Assembly (NCBI RefSeq): GCF_010646885.2
Contig: NZ_CP050700.1
Span: 401,001-465,000, forward strand
Source of the DNA: Desulfopila sp. IMCC35008
GTDB taxonomy: Bacteria; Desulfobacterota; Desulfobulbia; Desulfobulbales; Desulfocapsaceae
Direction of reading: 5' to 3'
DNA length: 64,000 nt
This document shows positions 44,735-54,490 of the stretch, in pieces (the first letter of the stretch is position 1; every line of letters begins with the position of its first letter). Below the pieces are notes generated by a model. It was not told where the DNA came from. It did not search any database and saw nothing but the letters and a program-made list of their open reading frames with translations. Made by a program: the position numbers and the translations under genes.

Positions 44735-47700
44735 TTATTGGGTGGTTGAATCGAGTATGTTCCTGATTGCTTTAAGCAATACCGTCATGGGAAATGGTTT
44801 TTCAAGGTATTCGTCTACCCCGAGATATCTGGCCTCGTTCTCACTGATTTTTTCGCTGTAGCCTGTACAGAGAATAACCGGCAATTCCGGCCTTTTTTTA
44901 CGAATCGAGTTGATGATTTCCATTCCAGTCAGTTTGGGCATGGTCATATCCGTTATCAGGATATCATAGTTTGCAGAAAAGCTCAGGAAATGATCGAGCG
45001 CCTCCTGAGGATCTTCATACGTGGTGACACGGTATCCATATCGAGGAAGAACTTTGCCGACGATACTGGTAATGGGGGACTCATCATCTATGAACAGGAC
45101 GTTTTCTGTACCCGCCAAATTTGATGGTTTGGTTGTCACCCTCCTGATTTCTGTTGGCGCAGATTTTGATGCCGGAAGGTAGACAGTGAACTCACTCCCT
45201 TTACCGGGTATGCTCGAGACGTTAACATATCCGTTATGGTCATTAACTATCCCATGTACAACTGCGAGGCCGAGTCCGGTTCCTTCACCAATCTCCTTGG
45301 TAGTGAAATACGGTTCAAATATCTTTTTTATCATATCCTTATCCATGCCGTAGCCGGTGTCGCGGACGGTGATGGCCACGTATGTCCCGACCGGCACGAC
45401 AATGATGTCCTGATTGGTTAACGGCTGGGTCAGTTCCGTATCCTCAATTTTCAATTCCAGTATGCCTTTCGAATCCCTCATCGCCTGATAGGCATTGGTG
45501 CACAGATTCATAATCACCTGGTGTAACTGGGTCGGGTCGCAATGAACTGTTAAAACGCTGGTTGTCTCACAATGAATATCGATGGTAGAGGGGATGGCCT
45601 GTCGAACCAGCTTGGCGACTTCTTTGCCAAGAGGGGAGAGCGATATATTGTTTTTGCTCTTTGTATCCTGCCGGCTGAATGCCAGGATTTGCTTGACTAG
45701 TTTTTTGGCACGATCGGTTGCCAGATAAATTCCGTCGAGTGCCTTGTCCAGTCTATCCGGTTTTTCCTTGGTCATGCGGGCCAGCTGAGTATAGCCGAAT
45801 ATGGCCGACAGAATGTTATTGAAGTCATGGGCGATTCCGCCAGCGAGGGTACCAATCGCCTCCATTTTCTGGGTCTGGCGCATCTGTGTTTCCAGCATTT
45901 TTCGTTCTTCGGCTGCCAACCGTACCTCGGTGATATCTTCGTGGGTGATGACGATATGCTTTACCTCGCCACCACTGTTTTTGAGGGGGTAGATGCGGCT
46001 ACTTAACCACCGGACCCGTCCTGCTCCCCGGGCCTCGGTGTGTCCCCTTGGATCAAATCTGTATTCCGGTACCCAGGCAATTTCTCCTTCGTATGCCTTT
46101 TTAACAAATGGAGCCAGACCGATTTCCTCAATTTCCTTACTCTTGAGGATGTTGAATGTGTTGACAGTTGTTTCTGCCGGAAATCCCCATAACTCCTCAT
46201 AGGCCTGGTTTACATCAACCAGCAACCCGTCAGCGTCATAGAGTTCTATGACCGAGGGTGCCTGGTGCATCATCATGCGGAAACGTTCTTCGCTCTCAAG
46301 AAGTGCTTCTTCAATTTGTTTTCTCTCTGAAATATCCTTCATGTTCCCGAGCATGCGAAAGACCTTCCCGGCATCATCGGTTAAACAGGTGCCATGGTCC
46401 TCAAGATAGGCAAAAGAACCGTTTTTTCGCCGGTACCTGTATTCTGACTTGAAGGGTGTCCCATCTTTCAGTGATAGGGCCAACAGGGTTGAGGTATGTT
46501 CAGCATCGTCCTTGTGGATAAACTTCCTCCAGTCCTGGATACCATATTTCCCCATCTCATTGGCTGTGTAGCCTGTAACTTCAAAGATTGAACCATACCA
46601 GTCAATGTTTCCGGTCTGAACATCATAATCGTATATAACCTGTCCGGTACGTTCCGCCATCAGCCGATATCTCTCTTCGCTTTCAACAAGGTCTTGCTCT
46701 CTCTGAGAGATAGCGGAGGCCATAACCCTGATGTGGCTGGCCAGCGACTCGACCTCGGGAAAACTCTGGTGCTCGAGATCCCTGGTGTAATCACCTGAGG
46801 CAATAGCTTTTACCTTTGTTTCAAACAGCTTGAGGGGGCGGTGCAGTTTTCTGGCTGTCAAAACAGCGAGGAAAATTATAAGCGGGACCAGCAACAGGGC
46901 TATAAGCAGGATAAGTCGGCTCATTTCTGCAACGGAACGTTGAGCCTCCAGCTGGTTCTGGGAAACAACTACAACCCATTTGGTATGAGGAAGACCGGCC
47001 GTGGAACCGATCTGTGGCTCATGTTTCGGGTGACGGTATTGAAATGTACCAAATACACCAGATGTAGCCTGCCGTACAGGTTCGATATGTGAGAAATTGT
47101 AATGCTCTTCAACAAGGGATTCCTTATCGGCAAAGATCAAATCACCACGATGGTCTGTCACCATCAGGGAGATGCCTTGTGTAGTTTGTATAGTGCGGAT
47201 AAGATCACGAATGTGAGCGATGGTGAAAACGCCGATAAGTTTTCCCTGCCCGGTGTCCAAAGCGATAAACATGGACTGTACTCCGGAAAATCTGGAAAGG
47301 AACAGATCCGACCAGTGGGTGTCTGTCTGCCCTTTATCGAGTTCCAGCCGGGCCATCCCGGACATGTCCAGGTCGAGGTACTCCACGTTATGATTAGTCA
47401 GTTCTGCCGGTAGGCCTATAGCGTCTATCCTGTTTTCTGCATCAAGGAGATAAATGGTCTCGAAGGTTTCTGAATTCCGAACAATTGTTTCCATGTGAGC
47501 TGTGATTTTCGAGTTGTCAGTCACATCGGTTTCTATAAAATATTTTATCTGTTGCAGGATGACGAGGTGTTGTCCGATAAGAGCTGAGATCTCACCGGCT
47601 AACCGCTGGGCCAGGAGCTCGTTCCTGGCCGAGAGGGACAGCACAAAACTGTGGGAGAGATACCAGTAGGTAAAACTGCTGAGAATTATTAAGGGTAGTA

Positions 47701-47761
47701 TTGCCAGAGCAATTGACCGTACAATGAGAAACCCGGCGTATGAGGAGAAATAGGCTTTCAT
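44735..47761 (-). CDS. Hybrid sensor histidine kinase (dCache-HAMP-PAS-PAS-HK-REC)
   Basis: 1008 residues. Helix 1 (about 12-34), periplasmic dCache-like sensor (about 40-275), helix 2 (about 280-303), HAMP (about 304-356), two PAS domains (about 360-480 and 490-615), dimerisation helix with H645 ([11 protein letters not shown]), HATPase (N-box [11 protein letters not shown]-boxes DTGYGM and GTGLGL) and a C-terminal receiver with D938 (ITDMTMPK). The start overlaps the binding-protein gene by ATGA and the stop is five bases from the sigma-54 regulator. The three therefore form one signal chain: binding lipoprotein, kinase, activator. Confidence 0.95.
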   Translation of the reverse strand: MKAYFSSYAGFLIVRSIALAILPLIILSSFTYWYLSHSFVLSLSARNELLAQRLAGEISALIGQHLVILQQIKYFIETDVTDNSKITAHMETIVRNSETFETIYLLDAENRIDAIGLPAELTNHNVEYLDLDMSGMARLELDKGQTDTHWSDLFLSRFSGVQSMFIALDTGQGKLIGVFTIAHIRDLIRTIQTTQGISLMVTDHRGDLIFADKESLVEEHYNFSHIEPVRQATSGVFGTFQYRHPKHEPQIGSTAGLPHTKWVVVVSQNQLEAQRSVAEMSRLILLIALLLVPLIIFLAVLTARKLHRPLKLFETKVKAIASGDYTRDLEHQSFPEVESLASHIRVMASAISQREQDLVESEERYRLMAERTGQVIYDYDVQTGNIDWYGSIFEVTGYTANEMGKYGIQDWRKFIHKDDAEHTSTLLALSLKDGTPFKSEYRYRRKNGSFAYLEDHGTCLTDDAGKVFRMLGNMKDISERKQIEEALLESEERFRMMMHQAPSVIELYDADGLLVDVNQAYEELWGFPAETTVNTFNILKSKEIEEIGLAPFVKKAYEGEIAWVPEYRFDPRGHTEARGAGRVRWLSSRIYPLKNSGGEVKHIVITHEDITEVRLAAEERKMLETQMRQTQKMEAIGTLAGGIAHDFNNILSAIFGYTQLARMTKEKPDRLDKALDGIYLATDRAKKLVKQILAFSRQDTKSKNNISLSPLGKEVAKLVRQAIPSTIDIHCETTSVLTVHCDPTQLHQVIMNLCTNAYQAMRDSKGILELKIEDTELTQPLTNQDIIVVPVGTYVAITVRDTGYGMDKDMIKKIFEPYFTTKEIGEGTGLGLAVVHGIVNDHNGYVNVSSIPGKGSEFTVYLPASKSAPTEIRRVTTKPSNLAGTENVLFIDDESPITSIVGKVLPRYGYRVTTYEDPQEALDHFLSFSANYDILITDMTMPKLTGMEIINSIRKKRPELPVILCTGYSEKISENEARYLGVDEYLEKPFPMTVLLKAIRNILDSTTQ

Positions 47762-48888
47762 CGTTTCAGGGTTATAACGGTCCCGTCTGAGATAGCTTTC
47801 AAATAGTAAGGCCTCAGGGCATCACCAAATGCATTAATGATGAAGTCATTTTGCAGTCCGTGGAAGGTGCCAATCCCGGTGATAGTCTCGGGTATGGTGC
47901 TTGGGTCGGTACTTTTCCTGAGCGCCGCAAGAAGGACCTGGGTGGCTTCATAGGAGTGGATCGGAGCAAAACCGGGATCATGAGAAAACCTGTGTGTGTA
48001 ATTTTTCTTAAAATCAATATATTTCGGTGAGTTATCCTGAGGGTTGAAGAGTTGGAAAAACTCGACTCCGTTGATTGTGTCCCCCCCGTAATTAAAAATT
48101 TCAGGAGTAATCGACCATTCACTTGTCAGTACCGGAATCCTTTCATTCCTTTTGGCAAGTTGTTGGCAGATCATGGCCGTATCCCGGGCACCGGCTATGA
48201 TATATATGGCGTCCGGGGCAGATGCCAGGAGTTGGTCGGTAAGTTGCAGGAAATCCGGATGATCCTTCGTGCTATAGGATGTTAAGACAGATATTGTGCC
48301 TCCGTAACCGGTAAAAAACGTTTCAAAGTGTCTGGAGAGGGTCGCTGAGTAGCCGGCATTGCTGGTGTCATAAATTACGGCAATCCTGGTATATCCTTTA
48401 AGGGTTGCGGCATATTCAGCAACGTTTTTCGCAACATGGGCGTTTGAAGGGTATACCCGGAGGAAAAAATCTTTTTTACCTGACAATTCTGAGGATGAGG
48501 CTGTCGGGCTGATCATCGGTATAGCAAGCTCATCAGCCAGGGGAGCAAGTATCAGCGCCATGGTGCTGGTCATTGGGCCTATAATACCGCTGACACCTTC
48601 CTGGGCAAATTCCTGCATTGCCTGCACGGCAGTTTTGGGGTCATGGTGGTGGTTTTTAATGATGAGGTGGACCTGTTTGCCTTTAATCCCGCCGTTTTTA
48701 TTGAACTCTTCAATACCCAGGATGACGCCGTCACGCCCGGCAATCCCAATATCGGCAAACTGACCTGTGAAGCTGCCGATAAAGCCTATTTTATATGGTT
48801 CTGTATCTGAGCATGCAGTGAAAATGACTAAAGTCATGAAAACAGTAAGATAGGTACCGGTGTTTATTAATGTGAACCAAGGCCGCAC
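47758..48888 (-). CDS. Type-1 substrate-binding lipoprotein (branched-chain amino acid type)
   Basis: 376 residues of the Peripla_BP_6 (LivJ-like) family. A lipobox (FTACSD) after a hydrophobic stretch predicts a lipid-anchored protein. The body starts YKIGFIGSFTGQFADIG and contains GIIGPMTSTMALILAPLAD, both typical of amino-acid or amide binding proteins. There are no permease or ATPase genes, and it overlaps the hybrid kinase gene, so it most likely presents ligand to that kinase. The start is GTG at 48888, with AGGGGG in front. A palindromic element lies 29 bases before the start codon. Confidence 0.9.
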   Translation of the reverse strand: MRPWFTLINTGTYLTVFMTLVIFTACSDTEPYKIGFIGSFTGQFADIGIAGRDGVILGIEEFNKNGGIKGKQVHLIIKNHHHDPKTAVQAMQEFAQEGVSGIIGPMTSTMALILAPLADELAIPMISPTASSSELSGKKDFFLRVYPSNAHVAKNVAEYAATLKGYTRIAVIYDTSNAGYSATLSRHFETFFTGYGGTISVLTSYSTKDHPDFLQLTDQLLASAPDAIYIIAGARDTAMICQQLAKRNERIPVLTSEWSITPEIFNYGGDTINGVEFFQLFNPQDNSPKYIDFKKNYTHRFSHDPGFAPIHSYEATQVLLAALRKSTDPSTIPETITGIGTFHGLQNDFIINAFGDALRPYYLKAISDGTVITLKR

Positions 48889-48916
48889 GTTTTTCCCCCT
48901 GTTATTGCTATATGTT

Positions 48917-49055
48917 AGGAGGCTGTCCGGGAATGGTTTTGGTCAAAATCGAGACATTTTCAAAAATTTAGCACAGCCATGTAACCGATATTGCAAGCAT
49001 TATTATTTGAAAATTCCGAAGAGTTTGAGAAAAAACCATTCTCGAGCAGGCTCCT
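48917..49055. repeat. 139-bp palindromic (MITE-like) element
   Basis: The left arm (from 48917: AGGAGGCTGTCCGGGAATGG) and the inverse of the right arm (ending 49055) share AGGAG, CTG, the block GAATGGTTTT, TCAAA and ATTTTCAAA in the same order, roughly three-quarters identical over about 55 bases. The ends resemble the gaggctgtc termini of some insertion sequences. No transposase is present. It stands between the binding-lipoprotein start and the cyclase gene and could supply promoter or attenuator structure. Confidence 0.6.
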
Positions 49056-49221
49056 GAGAATGAATAATGAATACTGGTGCATGTGAATACTATCATTTTG
49101 CCTGGGGCAATTCAAAAGACTCATGCAAATAGTTCGACAGGCATGTTGAATTTAATAGGTTAATAGAGCGGGAGGATTGCTCATCCTTGAACAATGGGTG
49201 AGGAAAATATAGACTTGTGCT

Positions 49222-50547
49222 GTGGTGAAAAAAGAGAGGTTATTAAAAAGCTCAGAGAGGGGTTACCCGCCAGAGATGAGAGATATCAGAAAACTAATCA
49301 GTTCATATGATCGATTTGTTCCTCATAAGTTACTCGATCTTCTAAATAAAAAGGATATAACCGAGATCAAACTCGGGGATCAGGTTGAGCAGATGTTGAC
49401 CATCCTGTTTACGGATATCCGTGGGTTCACGACTTTGTCGGAAGAACTTACGCCTCAGGAGAATTTTAATTTCATCAACTCGTACCTGAGCCAGATGGAG
49501 CCGATAATCAGTGTGAACGATGGTATTATTGACAAATATATCGGCGATGCCATCATGGCGATTTTTCCGGAATCACCTGATAGTGCCCTGGCATGTTCAC
49601 TGCAGATGCTTAAACAACTCCAACATTATAATGAGGGCCGGGCGAGGGCGGGGTATCAGCAGATTGATATAGGTATAGGCCTCAATACCGGTCTTGCCAT
49701 GATCGGCACGGTGGGTGGCTACAACCGGATGGACGGGACGGTCATCAGTGATTCGGTGAACCTCTGTGCCCGGATCGAATCACTGACCAAGGTATATGGA
49801 TTGAAGCTGATGATCGGTGAATCAACCTATCACAGCTTAAGCGATGAGTATAAAAAATATGCACGTTTTATTGACAGGGTGTTGGTAAAGGGGAAATACA
49901 AACCACAATCGATTTACGAGGTTTTTGCCGGTGACAAGGAGTCTGTCAGAAAGGGTAAGTTGAAAACCAAGGGAAAGTTTGAAGAAGCGCTGGCTCATTT
50001 CCATTACAAGAACATCGAAACGGCCCGAATACTTCTCACCACCTGCCTGGCTGCCAACAAAGAGGATCTGCCGGCCCGTATTTATTTAGAGAGGTGTGAG
50101 AACTATCTGGAAAATGGCACGTACGAAGGTTCAAGTGAATTGTCGGATCGGATAACCTGGGGAGATCGATTCATCCTCAACCATGATATTATTGATTCCC
50201 AACACCAGGAACTGGTAGATGCATCTATAAAACTTATTGAATATATTGAGAATGAAAAGGAATCATTTGAGATTAACGGTTTGATCCGGGAAATTGAAGA
50301 GAGCGCTCGAATACATTTTATGACCGAAGAGGAAATTCTCGATTCCACAGATTATCCTTTGTTTGATTATCACAAAATGCAGCATGAGGCCTTTCTTGCC
50401 TCATTTTCATCTATCATTGAAGAACTTAACAATCCCTCCCTCAGTAAAACATTCAGAATGTTCAAGGCTCAGATTTTCCTGCTAGATTGGCTTGTGAACC
50501 ATACCCTGAAAGAAGATCGGAATTATCGGAAATATCTTGATACATAA
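49222..50547 (+). CDS. Class III adenylate cyclase fused to a bacteriohemerythrin domain
   Basis: 441 residues. Cyclase domain (about 58-235): D65 (FTDIRGF) and D109 (KYIGDAIMAIF) for metal, K105 and D177 as adenine-specifying residues, N180 and R184 (SVNLCAR) as transition-state residues, all intact. A helical linker (about 245-310) follows, then a hemerythrin-like domain with H328, H365, E369, H384, H388, H427 and D432, all seven di-iron ligands. It could make cAMP in response to oxygen, NO or redox state. Start uncertain: GTG 49222 or 49225, or ATG 49276, none with a clear ribosome binding site. Confidence 0.93.
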   Translation: MVKKERLLKSSERGYPPEMRDIRKLISSYDRFVPHKLLDLLNKKDITEIKLGDQVEQMLTILFTDIRGFTTLSEELTPQENFNFINSYLSQMEPIISVNDGIIDKYIGDAIMAIFPESPDSALACSLQMLKQLQHYNEGRARAGYQQIDIGIGLNTGLAMIGTVGGYNRMDGTVISDSVNLCARIESLTKVYGLKLMIGESTYHSLSDEYKKYARFIDRVLVKGKYKPQSIYEVFAGDKESVRKGKLKTKGKFEEALAHFHYKNIETARILLTTCLAANKEDLPARIYLERCENYLENGTYEGSSELSDRITWGDRFILNHDIIDSQHQELVDASIKLIEYIENEKESFEINGLIREIEESARIHFMTEEEILDSTDYPLFDYHKMQHEAFLASFSSIIEELNNPSLSKTFRMFKAQIFLLDWLVNHTLKEDRNYRKYLDT

Positions 50548-50563
50548 TCTCTACTGGAGTTGA

Positions 50564-51982
50564 ATGTTACCTTTTGATATTTCTCTTTACTCATCTGCCT
50601 GTCAAACGAAGCAGGATAAAAATGAAAAATTCTATCTTTCAGACTTCACAATGGATCTGACACCACTTCTCGGTACAACCTTTGAGTGTGAATGTGGCAA
50701 GAGTCATCATATCCCTACCAGGTATCTCCATTATGGAGAAAATGCCCTGGTCAAACTGGCTGAGGTTACTGCCGAGCTGAGTTCGGGCAAAAACTGTCTG
50801 CTCATTGCTGATACCAGAACCTGGGAGGCTGCCGGAGAGAAGGTCTTTCAATTACTTGAGTCAGCTGGAGTCGATGTAACTGGGTTTATCCTTGAAGACA
50901 GGGATGGGGAGTCGCCCGTCGCCGATGATATAACCAAGGAAGATCTCCTCCGAAGAGCGCCCCAGGCCGATATCTACCTGGCTGTAGGCAGTGGTGTTAT
51001 CAACGACCTTGTCAAGTGGGTCTCCTATTTAAGAAAAAAACCGTATTTCACCATACCGACCGCGGCATCGATGAATGGCTATGGGTCTGCCAATGTGGCT
51101 GCAACTGTCGATGGTCTGAAGGTGTTGTTTCATGCTGATGCCTGCCAGGCTCTTTTTGCGGTTCCTACCATAATTAACAACGCCCCGGAGGAGCTGACCG
51201 CCTCCGGACTTGGTGATGTGCTCGCCAAGTCGGTCAGCTCAGCGGACTGGAAACTCAACAAGATTCTGTTTGACGATTATTACTGCCAGTACTCGGTTGA
51301 CCTGCTGAAGGATCTCGAACCCGTCTACCTCAATAATCCTGGAGGGGTCAGACGGAAGGATCCAGAGGCACTGAAGGCCCTGTTTGAGGCGCTGCTCTAT
51401 TCCAGTATCGCCATGACCATAACCGGAACCTCATCGCCCGCTTCAGGAGGGGAACATCTTATCTCACACACTCTGGACATGATTGCCAACCGGGACGGGA
51501 GGAGTCACGATTTCCACGGCAGGCAGGTTGGGGTAGGTTCTATATTGTGCGCAGCTCTTTATGAAAAAGTGCTGGAACTGGACAAACCTGTCTTTCGGGC
51601 TCTTCCCACAACGATCAATTCAGGTTTCTGGGGTTCCCTGTCGCCTGTTGTTGAAGGGGAGTATGGAAAGAAACTGGAACGGGTGGTGGAGGTGGCCACG
51701 TTTATCGAAGATCCTGCCAAGTGGCAAACTCTTAGAGAAGATATACAGCCTGGTCTGGTAGCCGCAAGCCAGTTGAAAAACTGTTTGGCCAAGGCGGGGG
51801 GAGCTCATTGCTATCAACAGATACGGGCAAACGGTCAGCCGCTTTCCAGAAAGGATTTTATCAATGTGGTCATAAACGCCAATCAGATGAGGTCGCGGTT
51901 TACCATCCTTGATCTTGCCATGCTGACGGGAGTTCTGCCGGACCAGCTTGAAGAGGTGGTTGACACATGGCTAACACGTTGA
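50564..51982 (+). CDS. sn-glycerol-1-phosphate dehydrogenase-like protein (AraM/EgsA type)
   Basis: 472 residues of the iron-containing alcohol dehydrogenase superfamily in the glycerol-1-phosphate branch. Features are the NAD-binding VGSGVINDLVKWVSY, the substrate region TIPTAASMNGYGSANV, and metal ligands Asp (GLGDVLAKSVS), His (GGEHLISHTLD) and His (HDFHGRQVG). It reduces dihydroxyacetone phosphate to sn-glycerol-1-phosphate in the known cases (bacterial AraM, archaeal EgsA), which is unusual for a bacterial lipid pathway. TGGAG stands before ATG 50564; an internal ATG at 50651 fits the family's usual length better but lacks a ribosome binding site. It is 16 bases after the cyclase gene and may be co-transcribed. 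Confidence 0.85.
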   Translation: MLPFDISLYSSACQTKQDKNEKFYLSDFTMDLTPLLGTTFECECGKSHHIPTRYLHYGENALVKLAEVTAELSSGKNCLLIADTRTWEAAGEKVFQLLESAGVDVTGFILEDRDGESPVADDITKEDLLRRAPQADIYLAVGSGVINDLVKWVSYLRKKPYFTIPTAASMNGYGSANVAATVDGLKVLFHADACQALFAVPTIINNAPEELTASGLGDVLAKSVSSADWKLNKILFDDYYCQYSVDLLKDLEPVYLNNPGGVRRKDPEALKALFEALLYSSIAMTITGTSSPASGGEHLISHTLDMIANRDGRSHDFHGRQVGVGSILCAALYEKVLELDKPVFRALPTTINSGFWGSLSPVVEGEYGKKLERVVEVATFIEDPAKWQTLREDIQPGLVAASQLKNCLAKAGGAHCYQQIRANGQPLSRKDFINVVINANQMRSRFTILDLAMLTGVLPDQLEEVVDTWLTR

Positions 51983-52092
51983 AAAAACATAAAAGATCAG
52001 CTTCGATATCGTTAACAGAGGATCGTCGGGTAAGTGGAAATGAACGGGTTTTGTTTTGAGCAGTGACTCTGGTGATTGAAGGAGGACTTATT

Positions 52093-52995
52093 CACGGATT
52101 TGCTTTTGCGTAAAAGGTAGCGTTGGAGATGTGTGTTTTGATGTATTGTGAGAATATGGATCTTGTGCCCCCCCCCGAAAGATCCTAAGGATTGGAAAGA
52201 TCCCAATACTCTTGTATTCACCTACACACCTATTGAAGATCCTGCCGTTTACAAAGATGCCTTCGCTGATTTCCAGAAATACCTGGAAAAGGCTACAGGC
52301 AAGAAAGTTATTTACTATACTGTCCAGTCAAATGCTGCCGAGGTTGAGGCTATGCGCTCAGGCAGACTCCATATTGCTGGTTTTTCAACCGGCCCGACCG
52401 GCTTTGCTGTGAATCTCGCAGGTTATGCACCCATCGCTGTAAAGGGATACCCGGATAGCTTCCAGGGGTATAACCTTATCCTGGTCACCAAAAAAGATAG
52501 CGGTATTAAGTCATTAGAAGATATCAAGGGAAAGAAGATTGCCCACACATCAGCCTCTTCAAATTCCGGCAACCTGGCTCCCAGAGCAACATGGTATCGT
52601 TCCCGATAAGGACTATACCGTTGTGTATTCCGGTAAGAACGATCAGTCTATCCTTGGTGTAGCTCATGGTGACTATGATGCAGCACCGGTCGCCTCAGAT
52701 GTTTTCAACAGGATGGCGGAAGCGGGAAGGATCAACGCCGATGATTTCAACATCGTGTTTACCAGCCCGAAATTCCCCACCTCTTCGTTTGGTTATGCGC
52801 ATAATCTTCATCCCGATCTGGTCAAGAAAATAGTCGATGCTTTTTACGAGTATCGATGTACCGCGGATATGCAGGAAACATTCGGCAAAGCAGACAGGTT
52901 TTTTTCCTGTGACCTACCTTAAAGACTGGAAGGTCATCCGTGACATTGCCGCCTCGACCGGTACCTCCTATAACCAGGCTGGTTATGGTCAGTGA
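52093..52995 (+). pseudogene. phnD: phnD pseudogene (phosphate/phosphonate binding protein)
   Basis: Reads as the periplasmic binding protein of a phosphonate or phosphate ABC importer in three broken frames. Recognisable pieces are YCENMDLV (52144 onward), then DPNTLVFTYTPIEDPAVY and VQSNAAEVEAMRSGRLHIAG (52207-52380), then DYTVVYSGKNDQSILGVAHG (52611-52680), then VTYLKDWKVIRDIAAS (52909 onward), ending YNQAGYGQ at 52995. Breaks are an extra C in a nine-C run near 52168-52176, a shift near 52570-52590, and an extra T in a T-run near 52890-52898. The signal peptide survives only as HGFAFA before an in-frame stop. Two breaks lie in homopolymers, so sequencing error is not excluded for those, but the lost N-terminus argues for decay. 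Confidence 0.75.
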
Positions 52996-53028
52996 TTTCA
53001 TTTCCGTTCAGATTAAGAAGGTTTTCCA

Positions 53029-53100
53029 ATGAGTAGTATCAAGCAGTATAAATGGGAACGCTTTACCAGGTCTGATCGGTTTTTTTTACTTATCTCATCA
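53029..53100 (+). pseudogene. phnE remnant (permease N-terminus)
   Basis: After the phnD end, an ATG at 53029 opens SSIKQYKWERFTRSDRFFLL, which resembles the start of PhnE-type permeases (W-x-R-x-T-x-x-x-R). The frame has only 39 codons, to a stop at 53146-53148, and its last third is antisense to the end of the radical SAM gene. The rest of phnE and any phnC are missing, so the transporter operon was truncated, apparently where the radical SAM cluster now begins. Confidence 0.5.
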
Positions 53101-54474
53101 GCCCGTTCCCTTTTCTTCTATAAGCAGTGTGAGGTAGCGATAGGTTAGCTTCAATGAACCATGGGCTATACGGAAGAGGGCTTTCCAGCCGAATTTGCGA
53201 ACAAGGTACATTGCATTATTCATGAACAAATTGATATACAGGTTCGTTTTCAGTATCTCGAGGTAATAAGCCTGCAGGGTCATCTTGCCAGGCCGGATCG
53301 TAACCTGGCCGAAACTCCATTTTGTATACTCCTGCTCATCAACCAGCAGCCTGTCCCTGAAGGTATCAAAATATGGGAGGCCGGGAAACGGGGTCAAGGG
53401 GGTGAGTGATGAAACTTCAGGTTGCAATATGCGAATATATTTTCTTAAGGAATGAAAGTCTTCATGACTCCAGTCCGGATGCATAATAAATGAGGCCCAC
53501 ACATCAATACCGCACCCACGAAGAATCTCGCTGGCCCTCTTGCTGTCAGTTACAGTACATTTTTTATTGTAAGCAGAAAGCTCTTTGGAGTTATGTGACT
53601 CGTACCCCACTAAGGCTGCCTTTAAGCCGTAACGAGCGAAACGTTCTACACTGTCCTTATTGGCCAGTACAGAATGCACCGAGCTGTAACAGATGAAATT
53701 TTTACGGATTCTCTTCTCCTTTAAGTAATCGCAAAGCGTCTCAAGTCTTCCCCCGTCACAAAGGAAATCGTTATCGACAATCATGATCGTTTCTTCATCG
53801 ATGTCCGCTATCTGTCGACAGATAGCGGACATGTCCTGATGCCTTTCCACAGCTCCCTCAATGCGCCAGCGTAGGCAAAAGCTGCAACATTTACTGCATC
53901 CCTGGGATGTCTGCAGGAGTGCACTTGGTTTGTATCCGAAATAACTGTAGTGATGTCGATATCTTTGGGTCGAACTGCGGTCGGGGATCAGGTATTCGTT
54001 AAATTGTAATTGTTTGGGGACAGCAAAACCCTCTTTTTTGCTCTGTACACCATCGATGGCTCCTGGTGTTTTTCCGGCAACCAGGTCAGAAAAAAGTTCA
54101 CTGATACCTGCAGCGGTTGATCGGGTCATGACATAGTCTATGTTTGGAGAAGTAAAGGAGTGCGGTCTCAGCTGAGCCTGTGTCCCCCCAACAACTATCT
54201 GAATACCTGGATTGACCGCCTTTATGCGTGAAGCTAGCGTAAGTATTGTCTCGACGTCTATACAAAGAGAAGTGATCCCGACACATCTTGGCTGGTATTT
54301 CTTGAGGACCTTTTCAATATCAGACCTCTCAACCATCATGTCGATCAGCAAAAGTTCATGGTCCTGTTTGAGCACTCTGTAAACAGCCTCAAGACCAAGG
54401 GGTTCCGAAAACATGAATTCACCGATGGTAATAGCTTTCGGCGGTCTTGGTGGTCTGATGAGAAGAATATCCAT
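53098..54474 (-). CDS. B12-binding-type radical SAM protein (rSAM-4)
   Basis: 458 residues. Cobalamin-binding-type Rossmann domain (about 1-120, MDILLIRPPRPP to VVGGTQAQL), without the DxHxxG histidine. Then the radical SAM barrel with the [4Fe-4S] motif CX3CX2C at C193, C197, C200 (TSQGCSKCCSFC) and later VGYESHNSKEL and PLTPFPGLP. A C-terminal helical domain (about 380-458) completes it. Such enzymes perform difficult methylations or rearrangements on unactivated carbons. It resembles the 55801-57174 and 57779-59095 products in the barrel. Last gene of the eight-gene operon, 16 bases after its neighbour. Confidence 0.9.
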   Translation of the reverse strand: MDILLIRPPRPPKAITIGEFMFSEPLGLEAVYRVLKQDHELLLIDMMVERSDIEKVLKKYQPRCVGITSLCIDVETILTLASRIKAVNPGIQIVVGGTQAQLRPHSFTSPNIDYVMTRSTAAGISELFSDLVAGKTPGAIDGVQSKKEGFAVPKQLQFNEYLIPDRSSTQRYRHHYSYFGYKPSALLQTSQGCSKCCSFCLRWRIEGAVERHQDMSAICRQIADIDEETIMIVDNDFLCDGGRLETLCDYLKEKRIRKNFICYSSVHSVLANKDSVERFARYGLKAALVGYESHNSKELSAYNKKCTVTDSKRASEILRGCGIDVWASFIMHPDWSHEDFHSLRKYIRILQPEVSSLTPLTPFPGLPYFDTFRDRLLVDEQEYTKWSFGQVTIRPGKMTLQAYYLEILKTNLYINLFMNNAMYLVRKFGWKALFRIAHGSLKLTYRYLTLLIEEKGTG

Positions 54475-54490
54475 GCTATCTGTCCAAAAC

